From positions 1,736,001-1,800,000 of the forward strand of contig ML133394.1 in NCBI GenBank assembly GCA_003864495.1: a stretch of DNA of 64,000 nucleotides, written 5' to 3'. The notes beneath the pieces were generated by a model, which did no database searches, had not been told where the DNA came from, and saw nothing but the letters and a program-made list of their open reading frames with translations. Below are positions 49,601 to 62,536 of this stretch, in pieces. Source of the DNA: Nemopilema nomurai. Its lineage: Eukaryota > Cnidaria > Scyphozoa > Rhizostomeae > Rhizostomatidae. The translations under genes and the position numbers were made by a program. The first letter of the stretch is position 1. The number at the start of each line of letters is the position of its first letter.

Positions 49601-49896
49601 GGCCAAATTTATGTATATCAAGGCTTTTCTTTTTTTAGGGGTGTAATTGAAGAAAAAATAGCTCAAGTTTTTCCGTTGGTTTTACATAAGGGGCCTTTCA
49701 AAGTCGGTGAGTTCTTAATAGCAATTAAATTTTTTTTTATTTTTGTTTACCAATAGTTCTTTTATAATCAGCTCAAACATATGTGCTTCAAAAATTCAAG
49801 AAGTGGGGCAAGCATGACCCAGGGGACCTGCAGGGGACATGTACGCCTAAACATTGGTGGAAGGAAGATGAGGCGTATATAGTGAGTTTAGAGTGA
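46608..49896 (+). CDS. Unknown Cys-rich hydrophobic-segment protein, copy B
   Basis: Not recognised; tandem paralogue of copy A. Exons: 46608-46778, 47626-47868, 48848-49089, 49639-49706 and 49772-49896, all AG/GT with consistent phases, giving about 282 residues. The start MATNVVTGIMCIMEKSEF is the first ATG of the frame after a possible acceptor at 46585. Conserved with A: FTVLVQDDDFQG, YVVLVNTGN ... LLDEGKNFRIT, QVWGCDIFLTHG, and CWIVCFPFCLFTGVPYLCYK followed by KCVK. The ~20-residue Cys/Phe-rich run could be one membrane span or a palmitoylated hairpin; no signal peptide is evident. The last exon is Lys/Trp-rich (KFKKWGKHDPG, KHWWKEDEAY). Divergence in sequence with exact intron-phase conservation suggests two working genes from an older duplication. 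Confidence 0.75.
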
Positions 49897-51461
49897 AGAG
49901 CTGTGCAAAATATGGAAGTAGATGATGAATAGATGCATAAGCGATTTTGATTCTGATAAATGTTATAAACACGGTAAACTCACCATCTCGGATTCCAAAC
50001 CGACCACTCTTGCCTGACACTCTTTTCTGCTGCTGGGCATTTACCCAGTTTATATGAGATTGATCCTCCCTATTTTATTGACACTGAAGTACACCTTCAG
50101 TCACACGATTAGGTCTCTAAACACATCTGGGCATCTGAGTAATTATGTGAAACTAATTTTTGGAAATTCTGGCATATATTTTGCAGAATTTAGGAAATCT
50201 ACGTTGCAGGTGGTTTTTAAGGTGTTTCGCAATATAAGTTTGAAAATTTAGCACAATTGCCTCCTGGAATTTTTTAAAAATACTTCTGCTACTTATTTAT
50301 ACTTTCTATGTATCTATACATTCTACTTATACATTATTTATATTTATTTACTGCTTTCTTTTAATTCAAGTAATTTTTTTGCCAGGATACAATCTCCTTT
50401 CTTTGCTGTTCAATCCTTCAGTGGGGTAAAAATGGAACCAAGTAAGTTACTTGAAGCGCTATAAACTCTACCTGAGAGATAACACGAGAGACAATTGAAT
50501 GCACTTCTGTATTCAGCTGCAGATTTTTAGGTGTTGTCACATTAACTTTTAGCCTGCATCTCATGTTGATACATAATTACATCATATATAACATTTATTT
50601 CTTTCTTGTATTTTTGGCATACCTACCAACCTTTCATTACTTGCAGCAACTTCTTTGCATTTGTTCAGAAATTGATTGATATATTACAGCTGTATTGGTT
50701 GATCAAACTGAGGTTGTTTTTTTATTTCAGTTGAATTTTTCGTTTCATTTTCAAACCACTTTCTCTAATAAATGGTTTGTTTGCTACGGGGATATTGCAT
50801 TCAAATATCAATAAGCTGTCACTAGATCAAATGTATTTATAATTTGACTGTAAATTGTTTAATGTTGTTCATCAACAATTTTTGTCCCTGATTGTATTAT
50901 AATTTCAGTGTTGGAGTACTTTATTAACTAGTTGTACGATGTAAAAGCTTTTTTGAACATTTTTTAAATGCTGCTTGATTGACAGCTTTGATCTCTACGC
51001 CCTACGGACATATTTTCCAATATAAAGAAATATTTGCAGTTATTTTATAAGTTGATTCTTTATTTTTGATGTATTTCTCTCTGTATCCAGCCTGTATCTA
51101 AACTTGAGAAGAAAACCTTTTATGACGTTTCTGGCTCTTAGGAGCTCGTGGCTGCCAGTAACACTCGTGTCATGAACGGAAAGGTGAAGTTTAGTTTACA
51201 GTAAGGTGATCTTTCAGTTTAGGAAATCTGAAAAAAATTCCCCTGCGTATTTTAAGCTACGAGAGTTAAAAAAATTCAATTTTGTTGACTTTAATAATTT
51301 CTTCGCACTCATCAAAATTTCTGCCGATGATGTGCTGTGGTGACAAATGGTTGGAAAGATGGTGCAGACAATGAGTGCCACACAGCTTGTACTCTACCGT
51401 TGCTTCGAAAAGTTTCGCAGTATTAGGAGGATTTTATAAATCACTGACTATGAGGATTTCA
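49897..51461. other. 3' flank and intergenic, no gene seen
   Basis: AT-rich sequence between copy B and the satellite. No supported exon. Degenerate fragments resembling the satellite (AAATCACTGACTATG) appear just before the array at about 51437. Confidence 0.5.
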
Positions 51462-54400
51462 AAAAATCACTGAATATGGACCAAGATTTTTTTGATCTAA
51501 AGCTAAGTTTAGAGCACTCTCCTGATGCAAAGAAGTCCTCTGATGCTGTTGGTGTTCCTTTACTCCGGTTGGTTGAGGAAGAATGGGTAATTTTATGCAG
51601 ACCGTTGTGGAATAAGAAACAAGGCTATAGCCTTACAATTTGCCCAAAAAATCACTGAATCTGGACCAAGAATTTTTTGATCTAAAACTAAGTTCAGAGC
51701 ACTCTCGTCATGCAAAAGAGTCCTCTGATGCTGTTGGTGTTCCTTTACTCCGGTTGGTTGAGGAAAAATGGGTGTTTTATGCAGACCGTTGTTGCATAAA
51801 AAGCAAGGCTATAGCCTTACCGTTTGCCCCAAAAATCACTGAATCTGAACCAAGATTTTTTTGATCCAAAACAAAGTTTTGAGCACTCTCCTGATGCAAA
51901 GGAGTCCTCTAATGCTGTTGGTGTTCCTTTACTCCGGTTAGTTGAGGAAAAATGGGTGTTTTTACCCAGACCGCTGTTGCATAAAAAGCAAGGCTAAAGT
52001 CTTACCGTTTGCTCCAAAAATCACTAAATCTGGACCAAGAATCTTTTGACCCAAAACAAAGTTTTGAGCACTCTCCTGATGCAAAGGAGTCTTTTGATGC
52101 TGTGGTTGTTTCTTTACTCCGGTTGGTTGAGGAAGAATGGGTAATTTTATGCAGACCGTTGTTGCATAAAAGCAAGGCTATAGCCTTACTGTTCGCTCCA
52201 AAAATCACTGAATCTGGACCACGAAATTTGTGATCTAAAACAAAGTTCAGAGCAATCTCCTGATGCAAAGGAGTCCTCTGATGCTGTTGGTGTTCCTTTA
52301 CTCCGGTTTGTTGAGGAGAATTGGATGTTTTTACCCAGACCGTTGTTGCATAAAAAGCAAGGCTATAGCCTTACCGTTTGCCCCAAAAATCACTGAATTT
52401 GAACCAAGAATTTTTGATCCAAAACAAAGTTTTGAGCACTCTCCTGATGCAAAGGAGTCCTTTGATGCTGTGGTTGTTTCTTTACTCCGGTTGGTTGAGG
52501 AGAAATGGGTGTTTTTACCCAGACCGCTGTTACATAAAAAGCAAGGCTATAGCCTTACCGTTTGCCCCAAAAATCACTGAATCTGAACCAAGATTTTTTG
52601 ATCCAAAACAAAGTTTTGAGCACTCTCCTGATGCAAAGGAGTCCTTTGATGCTGTGGTTGTTTCTTTACTCCGGTTTGTTGAGGAGAAATGGGTGTTTTT
52701 ACCCAGACCTTTGTTGCATAAAAAGCAAGGCTATAGCCTTACCGTTTGCCCCAAAAATCACTGAATCTGAACCAAGATTTTTTTGATCCAAAACAAAGTT
52801 TTGAGCACTCTCCTGATGCAAAGGAGTCCTTTGATGCTGTGGTTGTTTCTTTACTCCGGTTGTTGAGGAGAAATGGGTGTTTTTACCCAGACCTTTGTTG
52901 CATAAAAAGCAAGGCTATAGCCTTACCGTTTGCCCCAAAAATCACTGAATTTGAACCATGAATTTTTGATCCAAAACAAAGTTTTGAGCACTCTCCTGAT
53001 GCAAAGGAGTCCTCTGATGCTGTTGGTGTTCCTTTACTCCGGTTGGTTGAGGAGAAATGGGTGTTTTTACCCAGACCGCTGTTACATAAAAAGCAAGGCT
53101 ATAGCCTTACCGTTTGCCCCAAAAATCACTGAATCTGAACCAAGATTTTTTTGATCCAAAACAAAGTTTGAGCACTCTCCTGATGCAAAGGAGTCCTCTG
53201 ATGCTGTTGGTGTTCCTTTACTCCGGTTGGTTGAGGAGAAATGGGTGTTTTTACCCAGACCGTTGTTGCATAAAAAGCAAGGCTATAGCCTTACCGTTTG
53301 CCCCAAAAATCACTGAATCTGAACCAAGATTTTTTGATCCAAAACAAAGTTTTGAGCACTCTCCTGATGCAAAGGAGTCCTCTGATGCTGTTGGTGTTCC
53401 TTTACTCCGGTTGGTTGAGGAGAAATGGGTGTTTTTACCCAGACCGCTGTTACATAAAAAGCAAGGCTATAGCCTTACCGTTTGCCCCAAAATCACTGAA
53501 TTTGAACCAAGAATTTTTGATCCAAAACAAAGTTTTGAGCACTCTCCTGATGCAAAGGAGTCCTTGATGCTGTTGGTGTTCCTTTACTCCGGTTGGTTGA
53601 GGAGAAATGGGTGTTTTTACCCAGACCGCTGTTGCATAAAAAGCAAGGCTATAGTCTTACCGTTTGCCCCAAAAATCACTGAATCTGAACCAAGATTTTT
53701 TTGATCCAAAACAAAGTTTTGAGCACTCTCCTGATGCAAAGGAGTCCTCTGATGCTGTTGGTGTTCCTTTACTCCGGTTGGTTGAGGAGAAATGGGTGTT
53801 TTTACCAAGACATTTGTTGCATAAAAAGCAAGGCTATAGCCTTACCGTTTGCCCCAAAAATCACTGAATTTGAACCAAGAATTTTTGATCCAAAACAAAG
53901 TTTTGAGCACTCTCCTGGAGCAAAGGAGTCCTATGATGCTGTTGGTGTTCCTTTACTCCGGTTGGTTGAGGAGAAATGGGTGTTTTTACCCAGACCGCTG
54001 TTGCATAAAAAGCAAGGCTATAGCCTTACCGTTTGCTCCAAAAATCACTGAATCTTGACCAAGATTTTTTCTCTAAAACTAAGTTTTGAGCACTCTCCTG
54101 ATGCAAAGGAGTCCTATGATGCTGTTGGTGTTCCTTTACTCCGGTTGGTTGAGGAAGAATGGGTTTTTTCAGACCGCTGTTGCATAAAAAGCAAGGCTAT
54201 AGCCTTACCGTTTGCCCCAAAAATCACTGAATCTGAACAAGATTTTTTGAACCAAAACAAAGTTTTGAGCACTCTCTGATGCAAAGGAGTCCTTGATGCT
54301 GTTGGTGTTCCTTTACTCCGGTTGGTTGAGGAGAAATGGGTGTTTTTACCCAGACCGCTGTTGCATAAAAAGCAAGGCTATAGCCTTACCGTTTGCCCCA

Positions 54401-57400
54401 AAAATCACTGAATCTGAACCAAGATTTTTTTGATCCAAAACAAAGTTTTGAGCACTCTCCTGATGCAAAGGAGTCCTTTGATGCTGTTGGTGTTCCTTTA
54501 CTCCGGTTGGTTGAGGAGAAATGGATGTTTTTACCCAGACCGCTGTTGCATAAAAAGCAAGGCTATAGCCTTACCGTTTGCCCCAAAAATCACTGAATCT
54601 GAACCAAGATTTTTTTGATCCAAAACAAAGTTTTGAGCACTCTCCTGATGCAAAGGAGTCCTATGATGCTGTTGGTGTTCCTTTACTCCGGTTGGTTGAG
54701 GAGAAATGGTGTTTTTACCCAGACCTTTGTTGCATAAAAAGCAAGGCTATAGCCTTACCGTTTGCCCCAAAATCACTGAATTTGAACCAAGAATTTTTGA
54801 TCCAAAACAAAGTTTTGAGCACTCTCCTGATGCAAAGGAGTCCTATGATGCTGTTGGTGTTCCTTTACTCCGGTTGGTTGAGGAGAAATGGGTGTTTTTA
54901 CCCAGACCTTGTTGCATAAAAAGCAAGGCTATAGCCTTACCGTTTGCCCCAAAATCACTGAATTGAACCAAGATTTTTGATCCAAAACAAAGTTTTGAGC
55001 ACTCTCCTGATGCAAAGGAGTCCTATGATGCTGTTGGTGTTCCTTTACTCCGGTTGGTTGAGGAGAAATGGGTGTTTTTACCCAGACCTTGTTGCATAAA
55101 AAGCAAGGCTATAGCCTTACCGTTTGCCCCAAAATCACTGAATCTGAACCAAGAATTTTTGATCCAAAACAAAGTTTTGAGCACTCTCCTGATGCAAAGG
55201 AGTCCTATGATGCTGTTGGTGTTCCTTTACTCCGGTTGGTTGAGGAGAAATGGGTGTTTTTACCCAGACCGCTGTTGCATAAAAAGCAAGGCTATAGCCT
55301 TACCGTTTGCCCCAAAAATCACTGAATCTGAACCAAGATTTTTTGATCCAAAACAAAGTTTTGAGCACTCTCCTGATGCAAAGGAGTCCTCTGATGCTGT
55401 TGGTGTTCCTTTACTCCGGTTGGTTGAGGAGAAATGGGTGTTTTTACCAGACTTGTTGCATAAAAAGCAAGGCTATAGCCTTACCGTTTGCCCCAAAAAT
55501 CACTGAATTGAACCAAGATTTTTGATCCAAAACAAAGTTTTGAGCACTCTCCTGATGCAAAGGAGTCCTATGATGCTGTTGGTGTTCCTTTACTCCGGTT
55601 GGTTGAGGAGAATGGGTGTTTTTACCCAGACCGTGTTGCATAAAAAGCAAGGCTATAGCCTTACCGTTTGCCCCAAAAATCACTGAATCTGAACCAAGAT
55701 TTTTTTGATCCAAAACAAAGTTTTGAGCACTCTCCTGATGCAAAGGAGTCCTATGATGCTGTTGGTGTTCCTTTACTCCGGTTGGTTGAGGAGAAATGGG
55801 TGTTTTTACCAGACCGCTGTTGCATAAAAAGCAAGGCTATAGCCTTACCGTTTGCCCAAAAATCACTGAATCTGACCAAGATTTTTGATCCAAAACAAAG
55901 TTTTGAGCACTCTCCTGATGCAAAGGAGTCCTTTGATGCTGTGGTTGTTTCTTTACTCCGGTTGGTTGAGGAAGAATGGGTAATTTTATGCAGACCGTTG
56001 TTGCATAAAAAGCAAGGCTATAGCCTTACCGTTTGCCCCAAAAATCACTGAATCTGACCAAGAATTTTTGAACCAAAACAAGTTTTGAGCACTCTCCTGA
56101 TGCAAAGGAGTCCTTTGATGCTGTGGTGTTCCTTTACTCCGGTTGGTTGAGGAGAATGGGTTTTTATGCAGACCGTTGTTGCATAAAAAGCAAGGCTATA
56201 GCCTTACCGTTTGCCCCAAAAATCACTGAATTGAACCAAGATTTTTGATCCAAAACAAAGTTTTGAGCACTCTCCTGATGCAAAGGAGTCCTCTGATGCT
56301 GTTGGTGTTCCTTTACTCCGGTTGTTGAGGAGAATGGATGTTTTTACCCAGACCGTTGTTGATAAAAAGCAAGGCTATAGCCTTACCGTTTGCCCCAAAA
56401 ATCACTGAATCTGAACCAAGATTTTTTTGATCCAAAACAAAGTTTTGAGCACTCTCCTGATGCAAAGGAGTCCTATGATGCTGTTGGTGTTCCTTTACTC
56501 CGGTTGGTTGAGGAGAAATGGGTGTTTTTACCCAGACCGCTGTTGCATAAAAAGCAAGGCTATAGCCTTACCGTTTGCCCCAAAAATCACTGAATCTGAA
56601 CCAAGAATTTTTGATCCAAAACAAAGTTTTGAGCACTCTCCTGATGCAAAGGAGTCCTTGATGCTGTTGGTGTTCCTTTACTCCGGTTGGTTGAGGAGAA
56701 ATGGATGTTTTTACCCAGACCTTTGTTGCATAAAAAGCAAGGCTATAGCCTTACCGTTTGCCCCAAAAATCACTGAATTTGAACCAAGAATTTTTGATCC
56801 AAAACAAAGTTTTGAGCACTCTCCTGATGCAAAGGAGTCCTCTGATGCTGTTGGTGTTCCTTTACTCCGGTTAGGTTAAGAGAATTTGGTGTTTTTACCC
56901 AGACCTTTGTTGCATAAAAAGCAAGGCTATAGCCTTACCGTTTGCCCCAAAAATCACTGAATCTGAACCAAGATTTTTTTGATCCAAAACAAAGTTTTGA
57001 GCACTCTCCTGATGCAAAGGAGTTCTTTGATGCTGTGGTTGTTTCTTTACTCCGGTTGGTTGAGGAAGAATGGGTAATTTTATGCAGACCGTTGTTGCAT
57101 AAAAAGCAAGGCTATAGCCTTACTGTTTGCACCGAAAATCACTGAATCTGGACCAAGAATTTTGTGATCGAAAACCAAGTTCAGAGCACTCTCCTGATGC
57201 AAAGGAGTCCTTTGATGCAGTGGTTGTTCCTTTACTCCGGTTGGTTGAGGAAGAATGGGTAATTTTATGCAGACCGTTGTTGCAAAAAAAGCAAGGCTAT
57301 AGCCTTACCGTTTGCCCCAAAAGTCACTGAATCTGAACCAAGATTTTTTTGATACAAAACAAAGTTTTGAGCACTCTCCTGATGCAAAGGAGTCCTCTGA

Positions 57401-60400
57401 TGCTGTTGGTGTTCCTTTACTCCGGTTGGTCGAGGAAGAATGGGTAATTTTATGCAGACCGTTGTTGCATAAAAAGCAAGGCTATAGCCTTACCGTTTGC
57501 TCCAAAAATTACCAAATCTGGACGAAGAATCTTTTGATCTAAAACTAAGTTGAGAGCACTCTCTTGATAAAAAGGAGTCATCTGATGCTGTTGGTGATTC
57601 TCTCGGTTTGTTGAGGAGAAATGGGTGTTTTTATGCAGACCGTTGTTGAATAAAAAGCAAGGCTATAGCCTTACCGTTTGCCCCAAAAATCATTGAATCT
57701 GGACCAATATTTTTTTGATCTAAAACTAAGTTTAGAGCACTCTCCTGATACAAAGGAGTCCTCTGATGCTGTTGGTGTTCCTTTACTCCGGTTGGTTGAG
57801 GAAAAATGGGTAATTTTATGCAGACCGTTGTTGAATAAAAAGCAAGGCTATAGCCTTACCGTTTGCCCTAAAAATCATTGAATCTGGACCAATATTTTTT
57901 TGATCTAAAACTAAGTTTAGAGCACTCTCCTGATAAAAAAGGAGTCCTCTGATGCTGTTGGTGTTCCTTTACTCCGGTTGGTTGAGGAAAAATGGGTAAT
58001 TTTATGCAGACAGTTGTTGAATAAAAAGCAAGGCTATAGCCTTACCGTTTGCCCCAAAAATCATTGAATCTGGACCAATATTTTTTTGATCTAAAACTAA
58101 GTTTTGAGCACTCTCCTGATACAAAGGAGTCCTCTGATGCTGTTGGTGTTCCTTTACTCCGGTTGGTTGAGAAAGAATGGGTAATTTTATGCAGACCGTT
58201 GTTGCATAAAAAGCAAGGCTATAGCCTTACCGTTTGCTCCAAAACTCACTGATTCTGGACCACGAAATTTGTGATCTAAAACAAAGTTCAGAGCACTCTC
58301 CTGATGCAAAGGAGTCCTCTGATGTTGTTGGTGTTCCTTTACTCTGGTTGGTTGAGGAAGAATGGGTAATTTTATGAAGACCGCTGTTACATAAAAAGCA
58401 AGGCTATAGCCTTACCGTTTGCCCCAAAAATCACTGAATCTGAACCAAGATTTTTTTGAACCAAAACAAAGTTTTGAGCACTCTCTTGATGCAAAGGAGT
58501 CCTTTGATGTTCTGATTGTTTTTTTATTCCGGTTGGTTGAGGAAGAATGGGTAATTTTATGCAGACCGTTGTTGCATAAAAAGCAAGGCTATAGCCTTAC
58601 CGTTTGCTCCAAAAATTACCAAATCTGGACGAAGAATCTTTTGATCTAAAACTAAGTTGAGAGCACTCTCTTGATAAAAAGGAGTCATCTGATGCTGTTG
58701 GTGATTCTTTACTCCGGTTTGTTGAGGAGAATTGGGTGTTTTTATGCAGACCGTTGTTGAATAAAAAGCAAGGCTATAGCCTTACCGTTTGCCCCAAAAA
58801 TCATTGAATCTGGACCAATATTTTTTTGATCTAAAACTAAGTTTAGAGCACTCTCCTGATACAAAGGAGTCCTCTGATGCTGTTGGTGTTCCTTTACTCC
58901 GGTTGGTTGAGGAAAAATGGGTAATTTTATGCAGACCGTTGTTGAATAAAAAGCAAGGCTATAGCCTTACCGTTTGCCCTAAAAATCATTGAATCTGGAC
59001 CAATATTTTTTGATCTAAAACTAAGTTTAGAGCACTCTCCTGATAAAAAGGAGTCCTCTGATGCTGTTGGTGTTCCTTTACTCCGGTTGGTTGAGGAAAA
59101 ATGGGTAATTTTATGCAGACAGTTGTTGAATAAAAAGCAAGGCTATAGCCTTACCGTTTGCCCCAAAAATCATTGAATCTGGACCAAATTTTTTTGATCT
59201 AAAACTAAGTTTAGAGCACTCTCCTGATACAAAGGAGTCCTCTGATGCTGTTGGTGTTCCTTTACTCCGGTTGGTTGAGGAAGAATGGGTAATTTTATGC
59301 AGACCGTTGTTGCATAAAAAGCAAGGCTATAGCCTTACCGTTTGCTCCAAAAATCACTGAATCTGGACCACGAAATTTGTGATCTAAAACAAAGTTCAGA
59401 GCACTCTCCTGATGCAAAGGAGTCCTCTGATGCTGTTGGTGTTCCTTTACTCCGGTTGGTTGAGGAAGAATGGGTAATTTTATGAAGACCGCTGTTACAT
59501 AAAAAGCAAGGCTATAGCCTTACCGTTTGCCCCAAAAATCACTGAATCTGAACCAAGATTTTTTTGAACCAAAACAAAGTTTTGAGCACTCTCTTGATGC
59601 AAAGGAGTCCTTTGATGTTCTGATTGTTTTTTTATTCCGGTTGGTTGAGGAAGAATGGGTAATTTTATGCAGACCGTTGTTGCATAAAAAGCAAGGCTAT
59701 AGCCTTACCGTTTGCTCCAAAAATTACCAAATCTGGACCAAGAATCTTTTTGATCTAAAACTAAGTTTGAGCACTCTCCTGATGCAAAGGAGTCCTCTGA
59801 TGCTGTTGGTGTTTCTTTACTCCGGTTTGTTGAGGAGAATTGGGTGTTTTTATGCAGACCGTTGTTGAATAAAAAGCAAGGCTATAGCCTTACCGTTTGC
59901 CCCAAAAATCATTGAATCTGGACCAATTTTTTTGATCTAAAACTAAGTTTTGAGCACTCTCCTGATAAAAGGAGTCCTCTGATGCTGTTGGTGTTCCTTT
60001 ACTCCGGTTGGTTGAGGAAAATGGGTAATTTTTATGCAGACCGTTGTTGAATAAAAAGCAAGGCTATAGCCTTACCGTTTGCCCCAAAAATCACTGAATC
60101 TGACCAAGATTTTTTTGATCTAAAACTAAGTTTTGAGCACTCTCCTGATACAAAGGAGTCCTCTGATGCTGTTGGTGTTCCTTTACTCCGGTTGGTTGAG
60201 GAAAAATGGGTAATTTTATGCAGACCGTTGTTGAATAAAAAGCAAGGCTATAGCCTTACCGTTTGCCCCAAAAATCATTGAATCTGGACCAATATTTTTT
60301 TGATCTAAAACTAAGTTTAGAGCACTCTCCTGATGCAAAGGAGTCCTCTGATGCTGTTGGTGTTCCTTTACTCCGGTTGGTTGAGGAGAAATGGGTGTTT

Positions 60401-61606
60401 TTACCAAGACATTTGTTGCATAAAAAGCAAGGCTATAGCCTTACCGTTTGCTCAAAAAATCACTGAATCTTGACCAAGATTTTTTTATCTAAAACTAAGT
60501 TTTGCGCACTCTCCTGATGCAAAGGAGTCCTCTGATGCTGTTGGTGTTCCTTTACTCCGGTTGGTTGAGGAAGAATGGGTAATTTTATGCAGACCGTTGT
60601 TGCATAAAAAGCAAGGCTATAGCCTTACCGTTTGCCCCAAAAAGCACTGAATCTGGACCAAGAATTTTTTGATCCAAAACAATGTTTTGAGCACTCTCTT
60701 GATGCAAAGGAGTCCTTTGATGCTGTGATTTTTCTTTTATTCCGGTTGGTTAGGAGAAATGGGTGTTTTTACCCAGACCGCAGTTGCATAAAAAGCAAGG
60801 CTATAGCCTTACCGTTTGCCCCCAAAATCACTGAATCTGAACCAAGATTTTTTTGATCCAAAACAAAGTTTTGAGCACTCTCTTGATGCAAAGGAGTCCT
60901 TTGATGCTGTGATTTTTCTTTTATTCCGGTTGGTTAGGAGAAATGGTGTTTTTACCCAGACCGTGTTGCATAAAAAGCAAGGCTATAGCTTACCGTTTGC
61001 CCCAAAAATCACTGAATCTGACCAAGAATTTTTTTGATCCAAAACAAAGTTTTGAGCACTCTCTGATGCAAAGGAGTCCTTTGATGCTGTGATGTTCTTT
61101 TATCCGGTTGGTTGAGGAGAAATGGGTGTTTTTACCCAGACCGCAGTTGCATAAAAGCAAGGCTATAGCCTTACCGTTTGCCCCCAAAATCACTGAATCT
61201 GAACCAAGATTTTTTTGATCCAAAACAAAGTTTTGAGCACTCTCCTGATGCAAAGGAGTCCTCTTATGCTGTTGGTGTTCCTTTACTCCGGTTGGTTGAG
61301 GAAGAATGGGTAATTTTATGCAGACCGTTGTTGCATAAAAAGCAAGGCTATAGCCTTACCGTTTGCCCCAAAAAGCACTGAATCTTGACCAAGAATTTTT
61401 GAACCAAAACAAAGTTTTGAGCACTCTCTTGATGCAAAGGAGTCCTTTGATGCTGTGATTTTTCTTTTATTCCGGTTGGTTAAGGAGAAATAGGTGTTTT
61501 TACCCAGACCGTTGTTGCATAAAAAGCAAGGCTATAGCCTTACTGTTTGCCACAAAAATCACTGAATCTTGACCAAGAATTTTTGGAACTAAAACTAAGT
61601 TCGTTT
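51462..61606 (+). repeat. Satellite array, about 55 units of ~184 bp
   Basis: The unit junction (CCCCAAAAATCACTGAATCTG) recurs about every 184 bases from near 51645 to 61555. Every unit has the perfect 14-bp palindrome AAGGCTATAGCCTT and a hairpin-capable ACTCTCCTGATGCAAAGGAG. Because 184 is 61x3+1, each unit shifts frame, producing a ladder of overlapping 60-150 codon frames that start mostly at TTG; these are not genes. The outer parts use a GGACCAAGAA/GTAATTTTATGCAG variant and the middle uses GAACCAAGAT/GTGTTTTTACCCAG. Units at about 54.2-56.3 kb carry many one-base losses in homopolymers. Confidence 0.97.
57497..59711 (+). repeat. Higher-order repeat inside the satellite, six-unit period
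   Basis: Two consecutive blocks of about 1,107 bp (57497-58603 and 58604-59711), each six units, match unit by unit. Marker units recur at this distance: the AAAATTACCAAATCTGGACG junction (57.50, 58.61 kb, and a variant at 59.71), the GAGAGCACTCTCTTGATAAA unit, the CCACGAAATTTGTG unit (58.26, 59.37 kb), and the unit with GATGTTCTGATTG (58.5, 59.6 kb). Confidence 0.85.
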
Positions 61607-62536
61607 TATGCCAATTTGGAACTTACTGAAGAGTCCTATTTTGTCTCAAAAGTCAACTTTTTGTCCAGGAGAATTTAGAAAAGGATTCTAGGCGTATGGA
61701 TTTTGAGCGAGCTGGGAGCATTTTCAAAATGATAAAAACGATAGTCAATATGAATTTCAGTTTAGTAGCCAGTGTCGAATGGTTGCCTTCTTTGGACGTT
61801 ATCACTTATTGGCATACTGGCTCTTTGTAAAAGTATTATCAGTTGAGACATATCGTTTGAACAGGCCTTCAAGCAAAGCCTTTTCCTTGTTTAAGTAGGA
61901 AATATACACTAAGAAAATGAGAACACTTGTTTGCAAATACTTGGTGCATGTAATAAGCAAACAAAAAAGACATCATCAAATTCTACGCGTGGATGCCCTT
62001 TTAAGCTTAAGGTTCTAGAAAAATTTACAAGTGAGTAAACCACTGTTGCTTCAACAATATTACAAAAATTACAATAATTTCAGACCATGTCTTGGTCCGA
62101 AGAATTTACATTCTAGCTGGGAAGTTGGAAAATTCAATTTTAATATGGTTCAGGCGATCTGGTCTAGATTGGTTGCATTACTCAAGATGAGTTCAATTAT
62201 TAATCAGATTCTTGCCTACTTTTACCTTTAAAATTCAACGTCAGTTGTGCAGTTCTGCTCGAAATACCACTGTAAATGTACATTGAATCACCAATGGGTT
62301 TTACTGAATTATCTTTCATTTAGGCACATACGCTCGTAGCTGCTAGTGGAAGTATTGAGCTCCATCGTTGCACTGTGCCACTTGAAATTATGGGAGAGTC
62401 ATTGACTTGCACCATATGCTATACAGCAGAAAGCTTTGGCTAATTTGTTTCAAAGACAAAAGTTTTCACTATTCTCCCAACAGACGTCAGCACCTTCCAC
62501 CAGCCGTAATCCAAATTCAATCAATTCATCCGCCTC
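61607..62536. other. 3' flank of the TRAF gene, no gene seen
   Basis: Single-copy sequence between the end of the satellite and the TRAF stop codon. No supported exon on either strand. Confidence 0.5.

Noticed and set aside
51476..61381. Dozens of 60-196 codon frames of the PQKSLNL...EHSPDAKES type, suggesting a repetitive protein gene
   Set aside because: The unit is 184 bp, so the frame shifts every unit; most start at TTG, none extends past about three units, and no splice pattern rescues them. It behaves as a satellite.
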